Of a DNA stretch of 53,412 nucleotides, positions 8,176 through 17,391 are shown one piece after another. Origin of the DNA: an uncultured Oscillospiraceae bacterium (GTDB taxonomy: Bacteria; Bacillota; Clostridia; Oscillospirales; Oscillospiraceae); NCBI GenBank assembly GCA_934597125.1, contig CAKTQM010000008.1:1-53412 (forward strand), read 5' to 3'. The position numbers and the translations under genes are program-made. The notes beneath the pieces are model-generated. The model saw only the letters and a list, made by a program, of their open reading frames with translations, made no database searches and was not told the DNA's origin. Each line of letters begins with the position of its first letter. The first letter of the stretch is position 1.

Positions 8176-10023
8176 ATGTCTAAAGTTATCGGTATCGACC
8201 TTGGCACCACCAATTCCTGCGTCGCCGTGATGGAAGGCGGCGAGGCTGTCGTTATCCCCAACGCGGAAGGCAACCGCACCACCCCGTCCGTGGTGGCATT
8301 TTCCAAAACAGGCGAGCGTATGGTAGGCCAGGTGGCAAAGCGCCAGGCTATCACCAACCCCGACCGCACCATCTCCTCCATCAAGCGTGAGATGGGCACC
8401 GACCACCGTGTCACCATTGACGGCAAGAGCTATACCCCCCAGGAGATCAGCGCCATGATCCTGCAGAAGCTGAAAGCGGACGCCGAGGCTTATCTGGGTC
8501 AGACCGTCACCGAGGCCGTCATCACCGTCCCCGCCTACTTCACCGACTCTCAGCGTCAGGCGACCAAGGACGCCGGCAAGATCGCCGGCCTGGACGTGAA
8601 GCGTATTATCAACGAGCCCACCGCCGCGGCTCTTGCTTACGGTGTGGATAAAGAGCAGGCCCAGAAGATCATGGTCTACGATCTGGGCGGCGGCACCTTC
8701 GATGTGTCCATTCTGGAGATCGACGACGGCGTGATCGAGGTGCTGGCTACCGCCGGCAATAACCGTCTGGGCGGCGACGACTTCGACCAGTGCGTCATGA
8801 AGTATCTGGTTAGCGAGTTCAAGCGCACCGACGGCATCAACCTGAGCGGCGATAAGGTAGCCATGCAGCGCCTGAAGGAGGCCGCTGAAAAGGCCAAGAT
8901 CGAGTTGTCCGGCGTCACCAGCAGCAACATCAACCTGCCCTATATTACCGCCGACGCCACCGGCCCCAAGCATCTGGATGTGACACTGACCCGTGCCAAA
9001 TTCAACGAGCTGACCGGCCATCTGGTGGACGCCACCATGGGCCCCGTCCGTCAGGCCATGTCCGACGCCGGCTTGAAGCCCAGCGATCTGGCTAAGGTAC
9101 TGATGGTGGGCGGCTCCAGCCGTATCCCCGCTGTTGTGGAGGCCGTGAAGAACTTCACCGGCTCCGAGCCCTTCAAAGGCATCAACCCCGATGAGTGCGT
9201 AGCCATGGGCGCCGCCCTGCAGGCCGGTGTGCTGACCGGTGACGTGAAGGGCCTGCTGCTGCTGGATGTCACCCCCCTGTCTCTGGGCATCGAGACCATG
9301 GGCGGCGTATGCACCCGCCTGATCGAGCGCAATACCACCATCCCCGTCAAGAAGAGCCAGATCTTCTCCACCGCCGCCGACAACCAGACCTCCGTGGAGG
9401 TCAACGTGCTGCAGGGTGAGCGTGAGATGGCCGCCGCCAACAAGAGCCTGGGCCGCTTCCATCTGGACGGCATCGCTCCGGCCCGCCGCGGCGTGCCTCA
9501 GATCGAGGTTACCTTTGATATCGACGCTAACGGCATCGTCAACGTCTCCGCCAAGGATCTGGGTACCGGCAATGCCCAGCATATTACCATCACTTCTTCT
9601 TCCAACATGTCCAAGGAGGATATCGAAAAGGCTGTCAAGGAGGCCGAGCAGTATGCCGCCGAGGATGCCAAGATCAAGGAGAAGGTGGAAGTCCGCAATC
9701 AGGCCGATCAGATGGTCTATCAGGCGGAAAAGACCCTGTCCGAAGTGGGCGACAAGGTGCCCGAAAGCGAGAAGGAGCCCATCAAGGCCGGTGTTGAAAA
9801 GCTGAAAGAGACCCTGAAGGGCGAGGATACCGACGCCATCAAGGCCGCTACCGAGGAGCTGACCCAGCTGTTCTATAAGATGAGTGAGAAGCTCTATCAG
9901 CAACAGGCCCCTCAGGGCGATCCCAACATGGGCGGCCAGCAGCCCGGCGGCGACCCCAACGGCGGTCAGCAGTACTATGACGCCGATTATAAGGTCGTCG
10001 ATGACGATGATCAGAACAAGTAA
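8176..10023 (+). CDS. dnaK: Chaperone DnaK (Hsp70)
   Basis: DnaK is the ATP-dependent Hsp70 that binds unfolded peptides with DnaJ and GrpE. The 615-residue product starts [20 protein letters not shown]. It contains the phosphate-binding [13 protein letters not shown] block, the adenosine-binding [11 protein letters not shown] motif, the [14 protein letters not shown] substrate-domain opening, and a helical lid ending in an acidic, Gly/Gln-rich tail. Length and order are normal for Bacillota. A GGAGG ribosome binding site precedes the ATG. Confidence 0.98.
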   Translation: MSKVIGIDLGTTNSCVAVMEGGEAVVIPNAEGNRTTPSVVAFSKTGERMVGQVAKRQAITNPDRTISSIKREMGTDHRVTIDGKSYTPQEISAMILQKLKADAEAYLGQTVTEAVITVPAYFTDSQRQATKDAGKIAGLDVKRIINEPTAAALAYGVDKEQAQKIMVYDLGGGTFDVSILEIDDGVIEVLATAGNNRLGGDDFDQCVMKYLVSEFKRTDGINLSGDKVAMQRLKEAAEKAKIELSGVTSSNINLPYITADATGPKHLDVTLTRAKFNELTGHLVDATMGPVRQAMSDAGLKPSDLAKVLMVGGSSRIPAVVEAVKNFTGSEPFKGINPDECVAMGAALQAGVLTGDVKGLLLLDVTPLSLGIETMGGVCTRLIERNTTIPVKKSQIFSTAADNQTSVEVNVLQGEREMAAANKSLGRFHLDGIAPARRGVPQIEVTFDIDANGIVNVSAKDLGTGNAQHITITSSSNMSKEDIEKAVKEAEQYAAEDAKIKEKVEVRNQADQMVYQAEKTLSEVGDKVPESEKEPIKAGVEKLKETLKGEDTDAIKAATEELTQLFYKMSEKLYQQQAPQGDPNMGGQQPGGDPNGGQQYYDADYKVVDDDDQNK

Positions 10024-10032
10024 GTGATTTAT

Positions 10033-10070
10033 CCCACAAAAGGGGCAGGGGTTCCTGTCCCTTCTTGTGG
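10033..10070 (+). other. Intercistronic hairpin between dnaK and dnaJ
   Basis: CCACAAAAGGGGCAGG pairs imperfectly with CCTGTCCCTTCTTGTGG. A T-run after the stem is lacking, so it looks like an RNA-processing, stabilising or attenuating structure rather than a full terminator. Confidence 0.6.
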
Positions 10071-10089
10071 CGTTTAGGAGACAACACCT

Positions 10090-11235
10090 ATGGCTCAGAA
10101 AAAACGCGATTATTATGAAGTCCTCGGCGTCAGCAAGGGCGCAAGCGAGGACGAGATCAAAAAAGCATATAAAAAGCTGGCCCGCAAATACCATCCCGAT
10201 ATGAACCCCGGCGACAAAGAGGCCGAGGAGAAGTTCAAAGAGGTCAACGAGGCCAACGAGGTGCTGTCCGACCCCGATAAGAAGGCCCGATACGACCAGT
10301 TCGGCTTTGCAGGCGTGGATCCCAGCTACGGCGCCGGTGCCGGCGGCCCGGGCTGGGGCGACGGCGCGGCGGGCTTCGACTTCGGCGATCTGGGCGACAT
10401 TTTCGGCAGCTTCTTCGGCGGCGGCTTTGGCGGCGCGCAGCGCCGCAACCCCAATGCCCCCCAGCGGGGCGAGAGTATCCGCGCCAGCGTTTCCGTCACC
10501 TTTACCGAGGCCGCTTTCGGCTGTGAAAAGGAGATCACCGTGGAACGCAGCGAACAGTGTCCCACCTGCAAGGGCAACGGCTGTGCCCAGGGCACTACGC
10601 CGGAGGTCTGCTCCGTCTGTCACGGCACCGGCAGCGTCCAGACCCGCCGTCAGACTCCTATGGGCGTGTTCGCCTCCACTACCCCCTGCACCAAGTGCGG
10701 CGGCACCGGCCGAATCATCCACCAGCCATGCCCCGATTGTCACGGTCAGGGCCGCGTTCGCAAGCGCCGCGCCATCAAGGTCAACATCCCCGCCGGCATC
10801 GACGACGGCCAGACCATCTCCCTGCGGGGACAGGGCCACGCCGGTAAAAACGGCGGGCCCAACGGCGACCTGCTCATCACCGTTATGGTGCAGCCCCACG
10901 AGATCTTCCGTCGTGAAGGCACCTCTGTTTTCTGTGAGGCTCCCATTACCTACGCTCAGGCTGTCCTGGGCGGCACCCTGGAGATCCCCACCATCGACGG
11001 CAAGGTGAAGTACGATATCCCCGAGGGCACCCAGACCGGCAGCGTCTTCCGCCTGCGTGGCAAGGGTATCCCCGCGCTTAACGGCCGCGGCCGCGGCGAC
11101 CAGTACGTCACCGTCAATATCGAGACCCCGAAAAATCTGAACAAGGAGCAAAAGGAAGCCCTGAAAAAGTTCAGCGACCTGCTGGGCGAGAGCAATTATG
11201 AAAAGCGCAAGAGCTTCTTTGGAAAGAAACGCTGA
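10090..11235 (+). CDS. dnaJ: Chaperone DnaJ (Hsp40, type I)
   Basis: DnaJ delivers substrates to DnaK and stimulates its ATPase. The 381-residue product has an N-terminal J domain with the HPD motif (KYHPDMNPG, about residues 33-41) and a Gly/Phe-rich linker. Four zinc-binding CxxCxGxG repeats follow ([32 protein letters not shown]), then the C-terminal substrate domain. The complete zinc centre makes it a type I Hsp40. Its stop overlaps the next start by one base. Confidence 0.98.
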   Translation: MAQKKRDYYEVLGVSKGASEDEIKKAYKKLARKYHPDMNPGDKEAEEKFKEVNEANEVLSDPDKKARYDQFGFAGVDPSYGAGAGGPGWGDGAAGFDFGDLGDIFGSFFGGGFGGAQRRNPNAPQRGESIRASVSVTFTEAAFGCEKEITVERSEQCPTCKGNGCAQGTTPEVCSVCHGTGSVQTRRQTPMGVFASTTPCTKCGGTGRIIHQPCPDCHGQGRVRKRRAIKVNIPAGIDDGQTISLRGQGHAGKNGGPNGDLLITVMVQPHEIFRREGTSVFCEAPITYAQAVLGGTLEIPTIDGKVKYDIPEGTQTGSVFRLRGKGIPALNGRGRGDQYVTVNIETPKNLNKEQKEALKKFSDLLGESNYEKRKSFFGKKR

Positions 11236-12050
11236 TGTATCTGGCTGATTATCATGTACACTCCTCCTGCTCGCCGGACGGCCATGTGACCATGGCAGAC
11301 ATGGCGGCGGAGGGCATCCGCCGGGGCCTGAACGAGATCTGCTTCACCGACCATGTGGATACGATCCAGTGGGGTACTACCCATCTGCGGACAGATACCT
11401 TCGATTGGGCGGCGGTGGAAAAGCAGTACGCCGATGCCGTGGCCCGGTACGGCGACCGCATCCGCCTGAAGCTGGGCGCCGAGCTGGGGGAGGCCTATCT
11501 GGGCTTTGACTGCGCCGAAAAGCAGATGGCCGGCGCGCCGGAGTTGGATTTCGTCATCGGCTCTGTCCACATGACCCGGGACGAAAACGGCTGGTTCGAC
11601 CTGTTTTACATCGACGGCGACCGGGACGATGATTACTACCACTCCGTCATCGACGCCTACCTGGAGGAGGAGCGGAAGCTGGCCCAATGGGGCCAATTCA
11701 GCGTGCTGGGTCACCTGACCCTGCCGGTGCGCTGCATCAATGAGATGCGGCACAAAAATCTCTCCTTCCGTCCCCATATGGCGCAGGTGGAGGAGATCCT
11801 CCGTACCGCCATCACAAAGGGCATCGGCATTGAGTGCAATACCAATCGGGGAAACACCCCTCTGCCCGACGCCGATATTCTCAAGCTCTACCGCTCTCTG
11901 GGCGGAGAGATCATCACCCTTGGCTCCGATGCCCATACCACGCAGCATCTGGGCTGTGTCATCCAAGCGCGGCAGGAGCTGCTGCGCAGCTGCGGCTTCC
12001 GCTATTTCACCACCTTTGACCGGATGAAGCCCTCATTTCAGGCGCTTTAA
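11235..12050 (+). CDS. PHP-family histidinol-phosphatase-like phosphoesterase
   Basis: The 271-residue product begins YLADYHVHSSCSPDGHVTMA, the metal-binding HxH signature of PHP phosphoesterases. Later ligands are seen in CFTDHVDT, the GAELGEAYLG glutamate, IGSVHMTRD, LGHLTLP and LGSDAHTTQHLG. Members of this branch (HisK/HisJ) cleave histidinol phosphate in histidine synthesis. No other his gene is nearby, so another phosphate ester could be the substrate. The start overlaps the dnaJ stop by one base, coupling it to the heat-shock operon. Confidence 0.85.
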   Translation: MYLADYHVHSSCSPDGHVTMADMAAEGIRRGLNEICFTDHVDTIQWGTTHLRTDTFDWAAVEKQYADAVARYGDRIRLKLGAELGEAYLGFDCAEKQMAGAPELDFVIGSVHMTRDENGWFDLFYIDGDRDDDYYHSVIDAYLEEERKLAQWGQFSVLGHLTLPVRCINEMRHKNLSFRPHMAQVEEILRTAITKGIGIECNTNRGNTPLPDADILKLYRSLGGEIITLGSDAHTTQHLGCVIQARQELLRSCGFRYFTTFDRMKPSFQAL

Positions 12051-12094
12051 CAGGGAAATACACCATCAAGAGACGACCATCAGGAGGAAACATC

Positions 12095-12532
12095 ATGAAA
12101 ATTGCCATCGGCTGCGATCACGGCGGCTACCTGCTGAAGCAGGACATCCTTATCTGGCTGGAGGAGCACGATTACGAGTTTGAGGACTTCGGCTGCTACA
12201 ACACCGAAAGCGTGGATTACCCCGTTTACGGCGAAAAGGTGGCCCGCGCCGTAGCCAGCGGCGCGTGTGACAGGGGCATCGTCATCTGCACCACCGGCAT
12301 CGGCATCTCCATGTCCGCCAATAAGGTGAAGGGCGTTCGCTGCGCCCTGTGCGGCGACAGCTACAGCGCCGAGATGACCCGCCGCCACAACGACGCCAAC
12401 GTGCTGGCTATGGGCGCCGGCATCATCGGCCCCAATTTGGCAAAAAAGATCACCGAAGTGTTCCTGACTACCGAGTTTGAGGGCGGCCGCCATGCCCGCC
12501 GTGTGGGCCTGCTGGACAACATTCAGCCATGA
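12095..12532 (+). CDS. rpiB: Ribose-5-phosphate isomerase B
   Basis: RpiB interconverts ribose 5-phosphate and ribulose 5-phosphate in the pentose phosphate pathway. The 145-residue product has the normal family length. It starts MKIAIGCDHGGYLLK (the active-site Asp-His pair) and contains the anion-hole loop CTTGIGISMSANK with its catalytic cysteine, plus RRHNDANVLAMG. Some RpiB/LacAB relatives act on allose or galactose phosphates, so strict specificity is not proven. AGGAGG precedes the ATG. Confidence 0.93.
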   Translation: MKIAIGCDHGGYLLKQDILIWLEEHDYEFEDFGCYNTESVDYPVYGEKVARAVASGACDRGIVICTTGIGISMSANKVKGVRCALCGDSYSAEMTRRHNDANVLAMGAGIIGPNLAKKITEVFLTTEFEGGRHARRVGLLDNIQP

Positions 12533-13542
12533 GTACGACCAAGGGGTATCACAACTATCGCGGCCGCAGCCGCCGCCAGAAGCGGCTGCTGGCGGCGGTG
12601 CTGGTGCTGGTGATCCTGGCGGCACTGGCCTTTCTGGTGATCCAGAACTATATCGTCTATGATGACCAGGGTCACGCTCACGTGGAGCTGCCCTTTGTCA
12701 AAAAGGAGCCCGCGCCTGATCCGGAGACGCCGCCGGTGACAGGGGAGGACGTGAATATCGACTATATCGACAATGGCTACGCCCCCGTTCTGCAGCCTCT
12801 GCAGGCGCGGATGCTGTCCACTGCCGTGCTGCGCCAGGATCCCCAGGAGACGCTGGCCGCCTTCAACGAGGAGGCTTTCGCTATCACCGTCAAGCGCAAT
12901 AACGGCGCCATTACCTACGACACACAGATGGAGCTTCCGGCAGAGGTGGAGGCCGAGCGAGAAAATTCACTGGAGAACCTGCAGGCCCTGTTGGCGTCGG
13001 ATCGCTACGCCGTCGCCCGTATGTCCGTGTTCTGCGACAGCTATTTCGTCCGCGCCTATCCCGACGCGGCTCTCCGCTGGGAGGGCGGCGACTTCTGGTA
13101 TGACGCCGACGCCATGGCCTGGCTGGATCCCAGCCACCCCCAGACGCTGGTGTACACCACCCGGCTGTGTCAGGAGTACGCCGATCTTGGTTTTGATGAG
13201 ATCCTGCTGGACGATTTCAGCTATCCCACCACCGGTGAGTTGAGCGCTATCGGCGGCCTGGCGGAGACCGATCGGGTGCAGGTGCTGACGGACTTTGTCC
13301 AGAGCCTGCGGGCGAACCTGCCGGAAACCGTGAAGCTCAGCATTGTCCTGCGCAGCGCCGTGTCTGAGGAGTTCGGCCTGTCAACAGACCTGCTGGCCAA
13401 GAATTTTGACCGTATCTATCTGGAGCAGGGTGCGGATGCCGACGCCCTGCGTCAGGCGTTGCCCGCCCGATTTGACTTCGCCTCCCGTCTGGTGCCCCTC
13501 GTCACCGAAGCACCGGCAGAGGGCAGCTATCTCATTCAGTAA
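12529..13542 (+). CDS. Membrane-anchored glycoside-hydrolase-like protein (DUF4015 type)
   Basis: The 337-residue product has a basic N-terminus, one membrane segment (about 20-43) and an extracellular domain. This resembles the DUF4015 putative glycosidase family: an AVARMSVFCDSYFVRAYPD strand, WYDADAMAWLDPSHP, and the acidic strand GFDEILLDDFSYPT, which is a likely active-site strand of a TIM barrel. No substrate is known. It overlaps rpiB by 4 bases and is the last gene before a strong terminator. The truncated C-terminal half compared with long family members is worth noting. Confidence 0.7.
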   Translation: MSTTKGYHNYRGRSRRQKRLLAAVLVLVILAALAFLVIQNYIVYDDQGHAHVELPFVKKEPAPDPETPPVTGEDVNIDYIDNGYAPVLQPLQARMLSTAVLRQDPQETLAAFNEEAFAITVKRNNGAITYDTQMELPAEVEAERENSLENLQALLASDRYAVARMSVFCDSYFVRAYPDAALRWEGGDFWYDADAMAWLDPSHPQTLVYTTRLCQEYADLGFDEILLDDFSYPTTGELSAIGGLAETDRVQVLTDFVQSLRANLPETVKLSIVLRSAVSEEFGLSTDLLAKNFDRIYLEQGADADALRQALPARFDFASRLVPLVTEAPAEGSYLIQ

Positions 13543-13551
13543 ACAGCACAC

Positions 13552-13588
13552 AAAAAAGGGACACCCCTAATGAGGGGTGTCCTTTTTT
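13552..13588. terminator. Rho-independent terminator ending the heat-shock transcription unit
   Basis: AAAAAAGGGACACCCCT pairs with AGGGGTGTCCTTTTTT, placed 10 bases after the preceding stop codon. Confidence 0.9.
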
Positions 13589-13705
13589 GTGTGGATCAGG
13601 GGAAATATCGCTTTATTGGCACTGTATTTGCTGCCAACAAAATAGTTTGGTGGTTTTGCACAGAAAAGGTTTCTTCCTTTTGGCATAGCTGGCGGCAGAT
13701 GAGTA

Positions 13706-13734
13706 TTGACATTTTTCTCCAAAGCCAGTATTAT
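13706..13734 (+). promoter_or_regulatory. Promoter of the sugar-utilisation operon
   Basis: TTGACA (13706-13711), a 17-base spacer and TATTAT (13729-13734) form a near-consensus promoter 57 bases before the kinase start. Confidence 0.85.
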
Positions 13735-13750
13735 CAATACAGGATAATAC
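13728..13750 (+). promoter_or_regulatory. Putative operator, probably for the GntR regulator
   Basis: GTATTAT - 9 bases - ATAATAC is a perfect inverted repeat overlapping the -10 box. A nested GTATT-ATC-AATAC repeat shares its left arm. The position suits repression. Assignment to the GntR/UTRA protein at 21918-22640 is inferred from its location at the other end of the operon. Confidence 0.5.
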
Positions 13751-13790
13751 AAGACAACACAGGATATGAGTGGTTTGGCGGAGAGAAACG

Positions 13791-14711
13791 ATGAAATGGA
13801 TCGCAGGAATAGACGGCGGCGGCAGTAAGACGGCGGTTTTGCTGCGTACCGTGGATGGAAAGGAAACGCGAACATGCCGGATAGGCAGCATCAGTCCCGC
13901 AGAGCATGGCGTAGAGGGCTACGCCGCCGGATTGCTGACCGCGTTGGCGCAGTTGGGTGTGGCAGCGGAGCGCATAGCCGCCGTATGTGTCGGTGTTCCT
14001 TGTTTTGGCGAGTATCCGGAACTGGATGCCGCTGTACTGGCGCAGACACGGCAGCTGTTTCCAAAGGGCGCGGTGCGGTGTGAAAATGATTGTTACGTCG
14101 GTTTTGCCGGAGCGTTTGGCCTGAAGGCCGGTATCAATGTGGTGGCCGGAACCGGCGCCATTGCCTATGGAGAGGACGAGGAAGGACATTCCGCGCGCAG
14201 CGGCGGATGGCACTATGATTTTTCGGATGAGGGTTCCGGCGTATGGCTGGGGCGTGAAGCGTTTGCACTGTTTGTCCGGCAAATGGATGGCCGCGCGCCG
14301 CGCACGGCGTTCTATGAAATCTTCCGGGAAGGTCTGGGGCTGCGGCGGGACACAGATGTGATCAGCTACTATACGCGGCACTGTGAGGGGAAACGGGCTG
14401 CGCTGGCAAAAACGCAGGAACTGCTGCTGGCGGCTGCTCTGGCCGGAGACAAAAGCGCTGCCGCGCTATATGAGCGCGCCGCTGCCCATTTGTGTGAAAT
14501 GGCAGCGGCAGTATGCCGGCAGCTGTGTCTTCAAGGGCCGGTACACATTTCCTATTCCGGCGGCGTATTTCAGGCCAGGGACTTTTTGCTGCAGCCGTTT
14601 ATCCGGCAGGTGCGGCAGGCGATCCCCGATTGCGTGGTAACGCCGCCGCTGTATAAACCGGAGGAGGGAGCGGTGCTGGCCGCGGCCCGACTGCTGGAAA
14701 AGGAGGTGTGA
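13791..14711 (+). CDS. BadF/BcrA-type ATPase, N-acetylglucosamine-kinase-like
   Basis: The 306-residue product has the actin-like ATPase fold of BadF/BadG sugar kinases. It shows a phosphate-1 loop IAGIDGGGSKTAVL at the N-terminus, ENDCYVGFAGAF, the phosphate-2 loop VVAGTGAIAYG, the GGWHYDFSDEGSG block seen in N-acetylglucosamine kinases, and a C-terminal SGGVFQ adenosine motif. It probably phosphorylates the sugar brought in by the ABC importer downstream. The ATG at 13791 is used, with GGAGAG upstream. It is the first gene of the operon and ends 5 bases before the next start. Confidence 0.82.
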   Translation: MKWIAGIDGGGSKTAVLLRTVDGKETRTCRIGSISPAEHGVEGYAAGLLTALAQLGVAAERIAAVCVGVPCFGEYPELDAAVLAQTRQLFPKGAVRCENDCYVGFAGAFGLKAGINVVAGTGAIAYGEDEEGHSARSGGWHYDFSDEGSGVWLGREAFALFVRQMDGRAPRTAFYEIFREGLGLRRDTDVISYYTRHCEGKRAALAKTQELLLAAALAGDKSAAALYERAAAHLCEMAAAVCRQLCLQGPVHISYSGGVFQARDFLLQPFIRQVRQAIPDCVVTPPLYKPEEGAVLAAARLLEKEV

Positions 14712-14716
14712 GCCGC

Positions 14717-15883
14717 ATGGGCTTATACTATCAGGCATTTACCGGCGGTGCGGCAGGACGCGGCATCACCGCGGAGGATATTCTTCATCAGCTGCAGGGC
14801 GTGCCGGTTCAGGCGGTGATCGTGGGATGGTCGGAGGATACGGCAGTGTACCGACAGCTGCAGGAAGCGCTGCATCGCCGCGGGGCGGAGATGTGGCTGT
14901 GGTTCCCTGTATTTTCCGAGCATACGCTGCGGGAGGGGCTGCGCCGTCAGATCAGTATACGAGATGGTGCGCCTTTGGGCGCACGGATATTTGACGGGGA
15001 CGAGACGTTTGATTTCTGCTGTCCTTCACAGACGGGACTGCCGCAGCGGCTGTTGGGAAAATACGACCGTGTTTTTGCCGGCGGCGCGTTTGACGGCGTG
15101 TTTTTAGACCGCATCCGCTATCCCTCCATGACGGTTGGCGCGGAGGCGCTGTTTGGTTGCGCCTGCGGGGATTGCTGCGATTGGCTGACGGAAAACGGGC
15201 TGCCGCGTCAGTCGCTGAACGACCTGTTTCGGCGGATCACGGCGCGTATGGCGGACAGAGACTGTGTGGATCCGTTGGGCCTGGTTCACTATCACATGGG
15301 GCAATATACCTTTGCGGATCCGGATTTGGAGACGCTGCTGCGGCTGAAATGCCGCCGGATAGAAAGCATCGTGGGCACACTGTGTGATGGTTTTCGCAGC
15401 CGGGGATTGAAGGTGGCAATGGATCTGTTCGCACCGTTTCTGGCGCCGCTGGTGGGACAGGACTACAAACAGCTTGGCGCGATGGCCGACTTTGTCAAAC
15501 CGATGCTGTACCGCCATACCTATACACCGGCAGGGCTTACCTTTGAAATGGATGCCATGGCGCGCGCAATCAGTCAGGATGTGCCGGACGCCTATGAGGC
15601 GCGGCGGGCATATTTGGGACAGTTGACCGGTCTGGACAATAACGCCGCCGACTTTTTCGACAGGGAGCTGGCAGCGATACCTGCGGTGACCCGCATTGTG
15701 CCGGGTATAGAATTGCATACAGCGGAGGGACTGCCTCCGATCCGGCGGGCGGATATTGCGGACAGTGTACACCGCGTGGAGCGGGCAGGTTATTTCGACC
15801 GTGCGGCGTGCTGGGACGTTCTCAGTGCGGAAAAGGAAGCCATAGAGGCATTTGCCGGTGATGCAGGGAGGGATCAGAATTGA
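14717..15883 (+). CDS. Uncharacterised protein of a sugar operon, possibly a TIM-barrel glycosidase
   Basis: I do not recognise this 388-residue protein. It has no signal peptide or membrane segment, so it should be cytoplasmic. Strand-like blocks ending in acidic residues (VQAVIVGWSEDT, FDGVFLDRIRYPSM, GLKVAMDLFAPFLAPL, MADFVKPMLYRHTYTP) resemble a TIM-barrel glycoside hydrolase or DUF4015-like fold. A cysteine cluster CACGDCCDW (about 148-156) is unusual. AGGAGG at 14701-14706 favours the ATG at 14717 over the GTG at 14708. It may process the sugar before or after phosphorylation. The stop overlaps the next TTG start by 4 bases. Confidence 0.6.
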   Translation: MGLYYQAFTGGAAGRGITAEDILHQLQGVPVQAVIVGWSEDTAVYRQLQEALHRRGAEMWLWFPVFSEHTLREGLRRQISIRDGAPLGARIFDGDETFDFCCPSQTGLPQRLLGKYDRVFAGGAFDGVFLDRIRYPSMTVGAEALFGCACGDCCDWLTENGLPRQSLNDLFRRITARMADRDCVDPLGLVHYHMGQYTFADPDLETLLRLKCRRIESIVGTLCDGFRSRGLKVAMDLFAPFLAPLVGQDYKQLGAMADFVKPMLYRHTYTPAGLTFEMDAMARAISQDVPDAYEARRAYLGQLTGLDNNAADFFDRELAAIPAVTRIVPGIELHTAEGLPPIRRADIADSVHRVERAGYFDRAACWDVLSAEKEAIEAFAGDAGRDQN

Positions 15884-17391
15884 GCGGATGGCTTGAATTT
15901 GAAAATATTTCCAAGAACTTCCATGGCGTAGCGGCACTGAAGCAAATCAGCTTCAAGGCATACAGCGGACAGGTTTTGGCCTTGGTGGGCGAAAACGGCG
16001 CCGGCAAATCCACACTGCTGAAAATACTGGGCGGAGATTACCAGCCCTCCTCCGGCACCTATCGCATCAACGGGGAGGAGAAGCATTTTGCTTCACCCTA
16101 CGAGGCAATCCGCGCAGGCGTGGGGCTGATCTATCAGGAACGGCAGATGGCGCCGGAATTGACGGTGGCGGAGAACATCTTTATGGGCGCCCTGCCGAAG
16201 AAGGGGCCCTTTGTGGATTTCAAAACGCTGTATGCCAGGGCAAAGGAGCTGCTGGAGGAGTTCGGTCTGGACATTGCCCCGACGGAGAAATTAAAAAATC
16301 TCTCGGCCGCGATGCAGCAGATGGTGGAGATCATCAAGGTTTATTCCCGCCGACCGAAGCTGATCGCATTTGACGAACCCACCACGGCACTGACAGAAGC
16401 AGAGGCGGAGAAGCTGTTTTATATCATCGAAGAAAAGCTGAGAAAGCAGGATCTCATTATACTATATGTGTCCCACCGCATGAACGAGGTCTTCCGGCTT
16501 TCAGACCGCATCGTGGTATTTAAGGATGGTGAACTGGTACATACTGCCGTCACAGCTGAGACCAACGAGGAGGCGATCGTGCAGCGCATGGTAGGCCGCC
16601 CTCTGGAAAAAGTGTTTGGCGAGCTGAAAAGAAACGCCCCCGCGGAGGATTGTATCCTGCGGGTGACAGGCTACTCCGGCAAGGGATTTGAGGACGCCTC
16701 CTTCACCCTTCGCCGCGGCGAGGTCATTGGCTTTTACGGCCTGGTGGGCGCCGGACGGACGGAGCTGATGCGCGGCATCTTCGGCGCGGATGAGATCAGC
16801 GGCGGGCAGCTGGAATTGAACGGAGAGCGCCTGCATTTCACCTCACCGGGACAGGCGGTCAAAAAGGGCATCGCCTTCCTGACGGAGGATCGTAAGGATC
16901 AGGGAATATTTTCCCAACAGGGTGTGCGGGAGAATATCAGTGTAGTCAGTCTGAAGAAACTGAAAAACCTGTGCTTCCTCAGCAGCCGGAAAGAAAACCA
17001 GTTTGCCCGTGAGCAGTGTGAAAAGCTGACGGTGAAAACAAGCTCTATCCACAAGAAGATCGCGGAGCTCAGCGGCGGCAATCAGCAGAAGGCGCTGCTG
17101 GCACGCTGGCTTGCGATGGATCCGGAGATCCTGATTTTGGACGAACCCACAAAAGGCATCGACGTAGGCGCCAAGGCGGAGATCTACCGCATCATCAGGG
17201 ATATTGCGGCGCAGGGGATTTCGGTGATCGTCGTATCATCGGAGCTGCCGGAGATTATCGGACTCAGTGACAGAATATATGTCATGAAAAGCGGACGTAT
17301 TGTCAAAGAGCTGCCGCGGGCGGAGGCCACTGAGGAGACGATCATCGCCTGGGCCATGATGACAAATAACACCGGAGGGACGCAACAATGA
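15880..17391 (+). CDS. Sugar ABC transporter ATP-binding protein (RbsA/AraG/MglA type)
   Basis: The 503-residue protein has two fused nucleotide-binding domains, the layout of carbohydrate uptake transporter-2 ATPases. Domain 1 has Walker A GENGAGKST (about 38-46) and Walker B LIAFDEPTTAL. Domain 2 has the degenerate loop GLVGAGRTE, the signature LSGGNQQKALLARWL, and ILILDEPTKGIDVGAK. The start is a TTG overlapping the previous stop, preceded by GGGAGGG. It energises the permease and binding protein encoded next. Confidence 0.95.
   Translation: MSGWLEFENISKNFHGVAALKQISFKAYSGQVLALVGENGAGKSTLLKILGGDYQPSSGTYRINGEEKHFASPYEAIRAGVGLIYQERQMAPELTVAENIFMGALPKKGPFVDFKTLYARAKELLEEFGLDIAPTEKLKNLSAAMQQMVEIIKVYSRRPKLIAFDEPTTALTEAEAEKLFYIIEEKLRKQDLIILYVSHRMNEVFRLSDRIVVFKDGELVHTAVTAETNEEAIVQRMVGRPLEKVFGELKRNAPAEDCILRVTGYSGKGFEDASFTLRRGEVIGFYGLVGAGRTELMRGIFGADEISGGQLELNGERLHFTSPGQAVKKGIAFLTEDRKDQGIFSQQGVRENISVVSLKKLKNLCFLSSRKENQFAREQCEKLTVKTSSIHKKIAELSGGNQQKALLARWLAMDPEILILDEPTKGIDVGAKAEIYRIIRDIAAQGISVIVVSSELPEIIGLSDRIYVMKSGRIVKELPRAEATEETIIAWAMMTNNTGGTQQ

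Noticed and set aside
7690..11151. A 1153-codon open frame on the minus strand, antisense to dnaK and dnaJ
   Set aside because: Low-complexity Gly/Ala/Leu/His composition, no ribosome binding site or domain; it is a by-product of GC-rich codon bias in highly expressed genes on the other strand.
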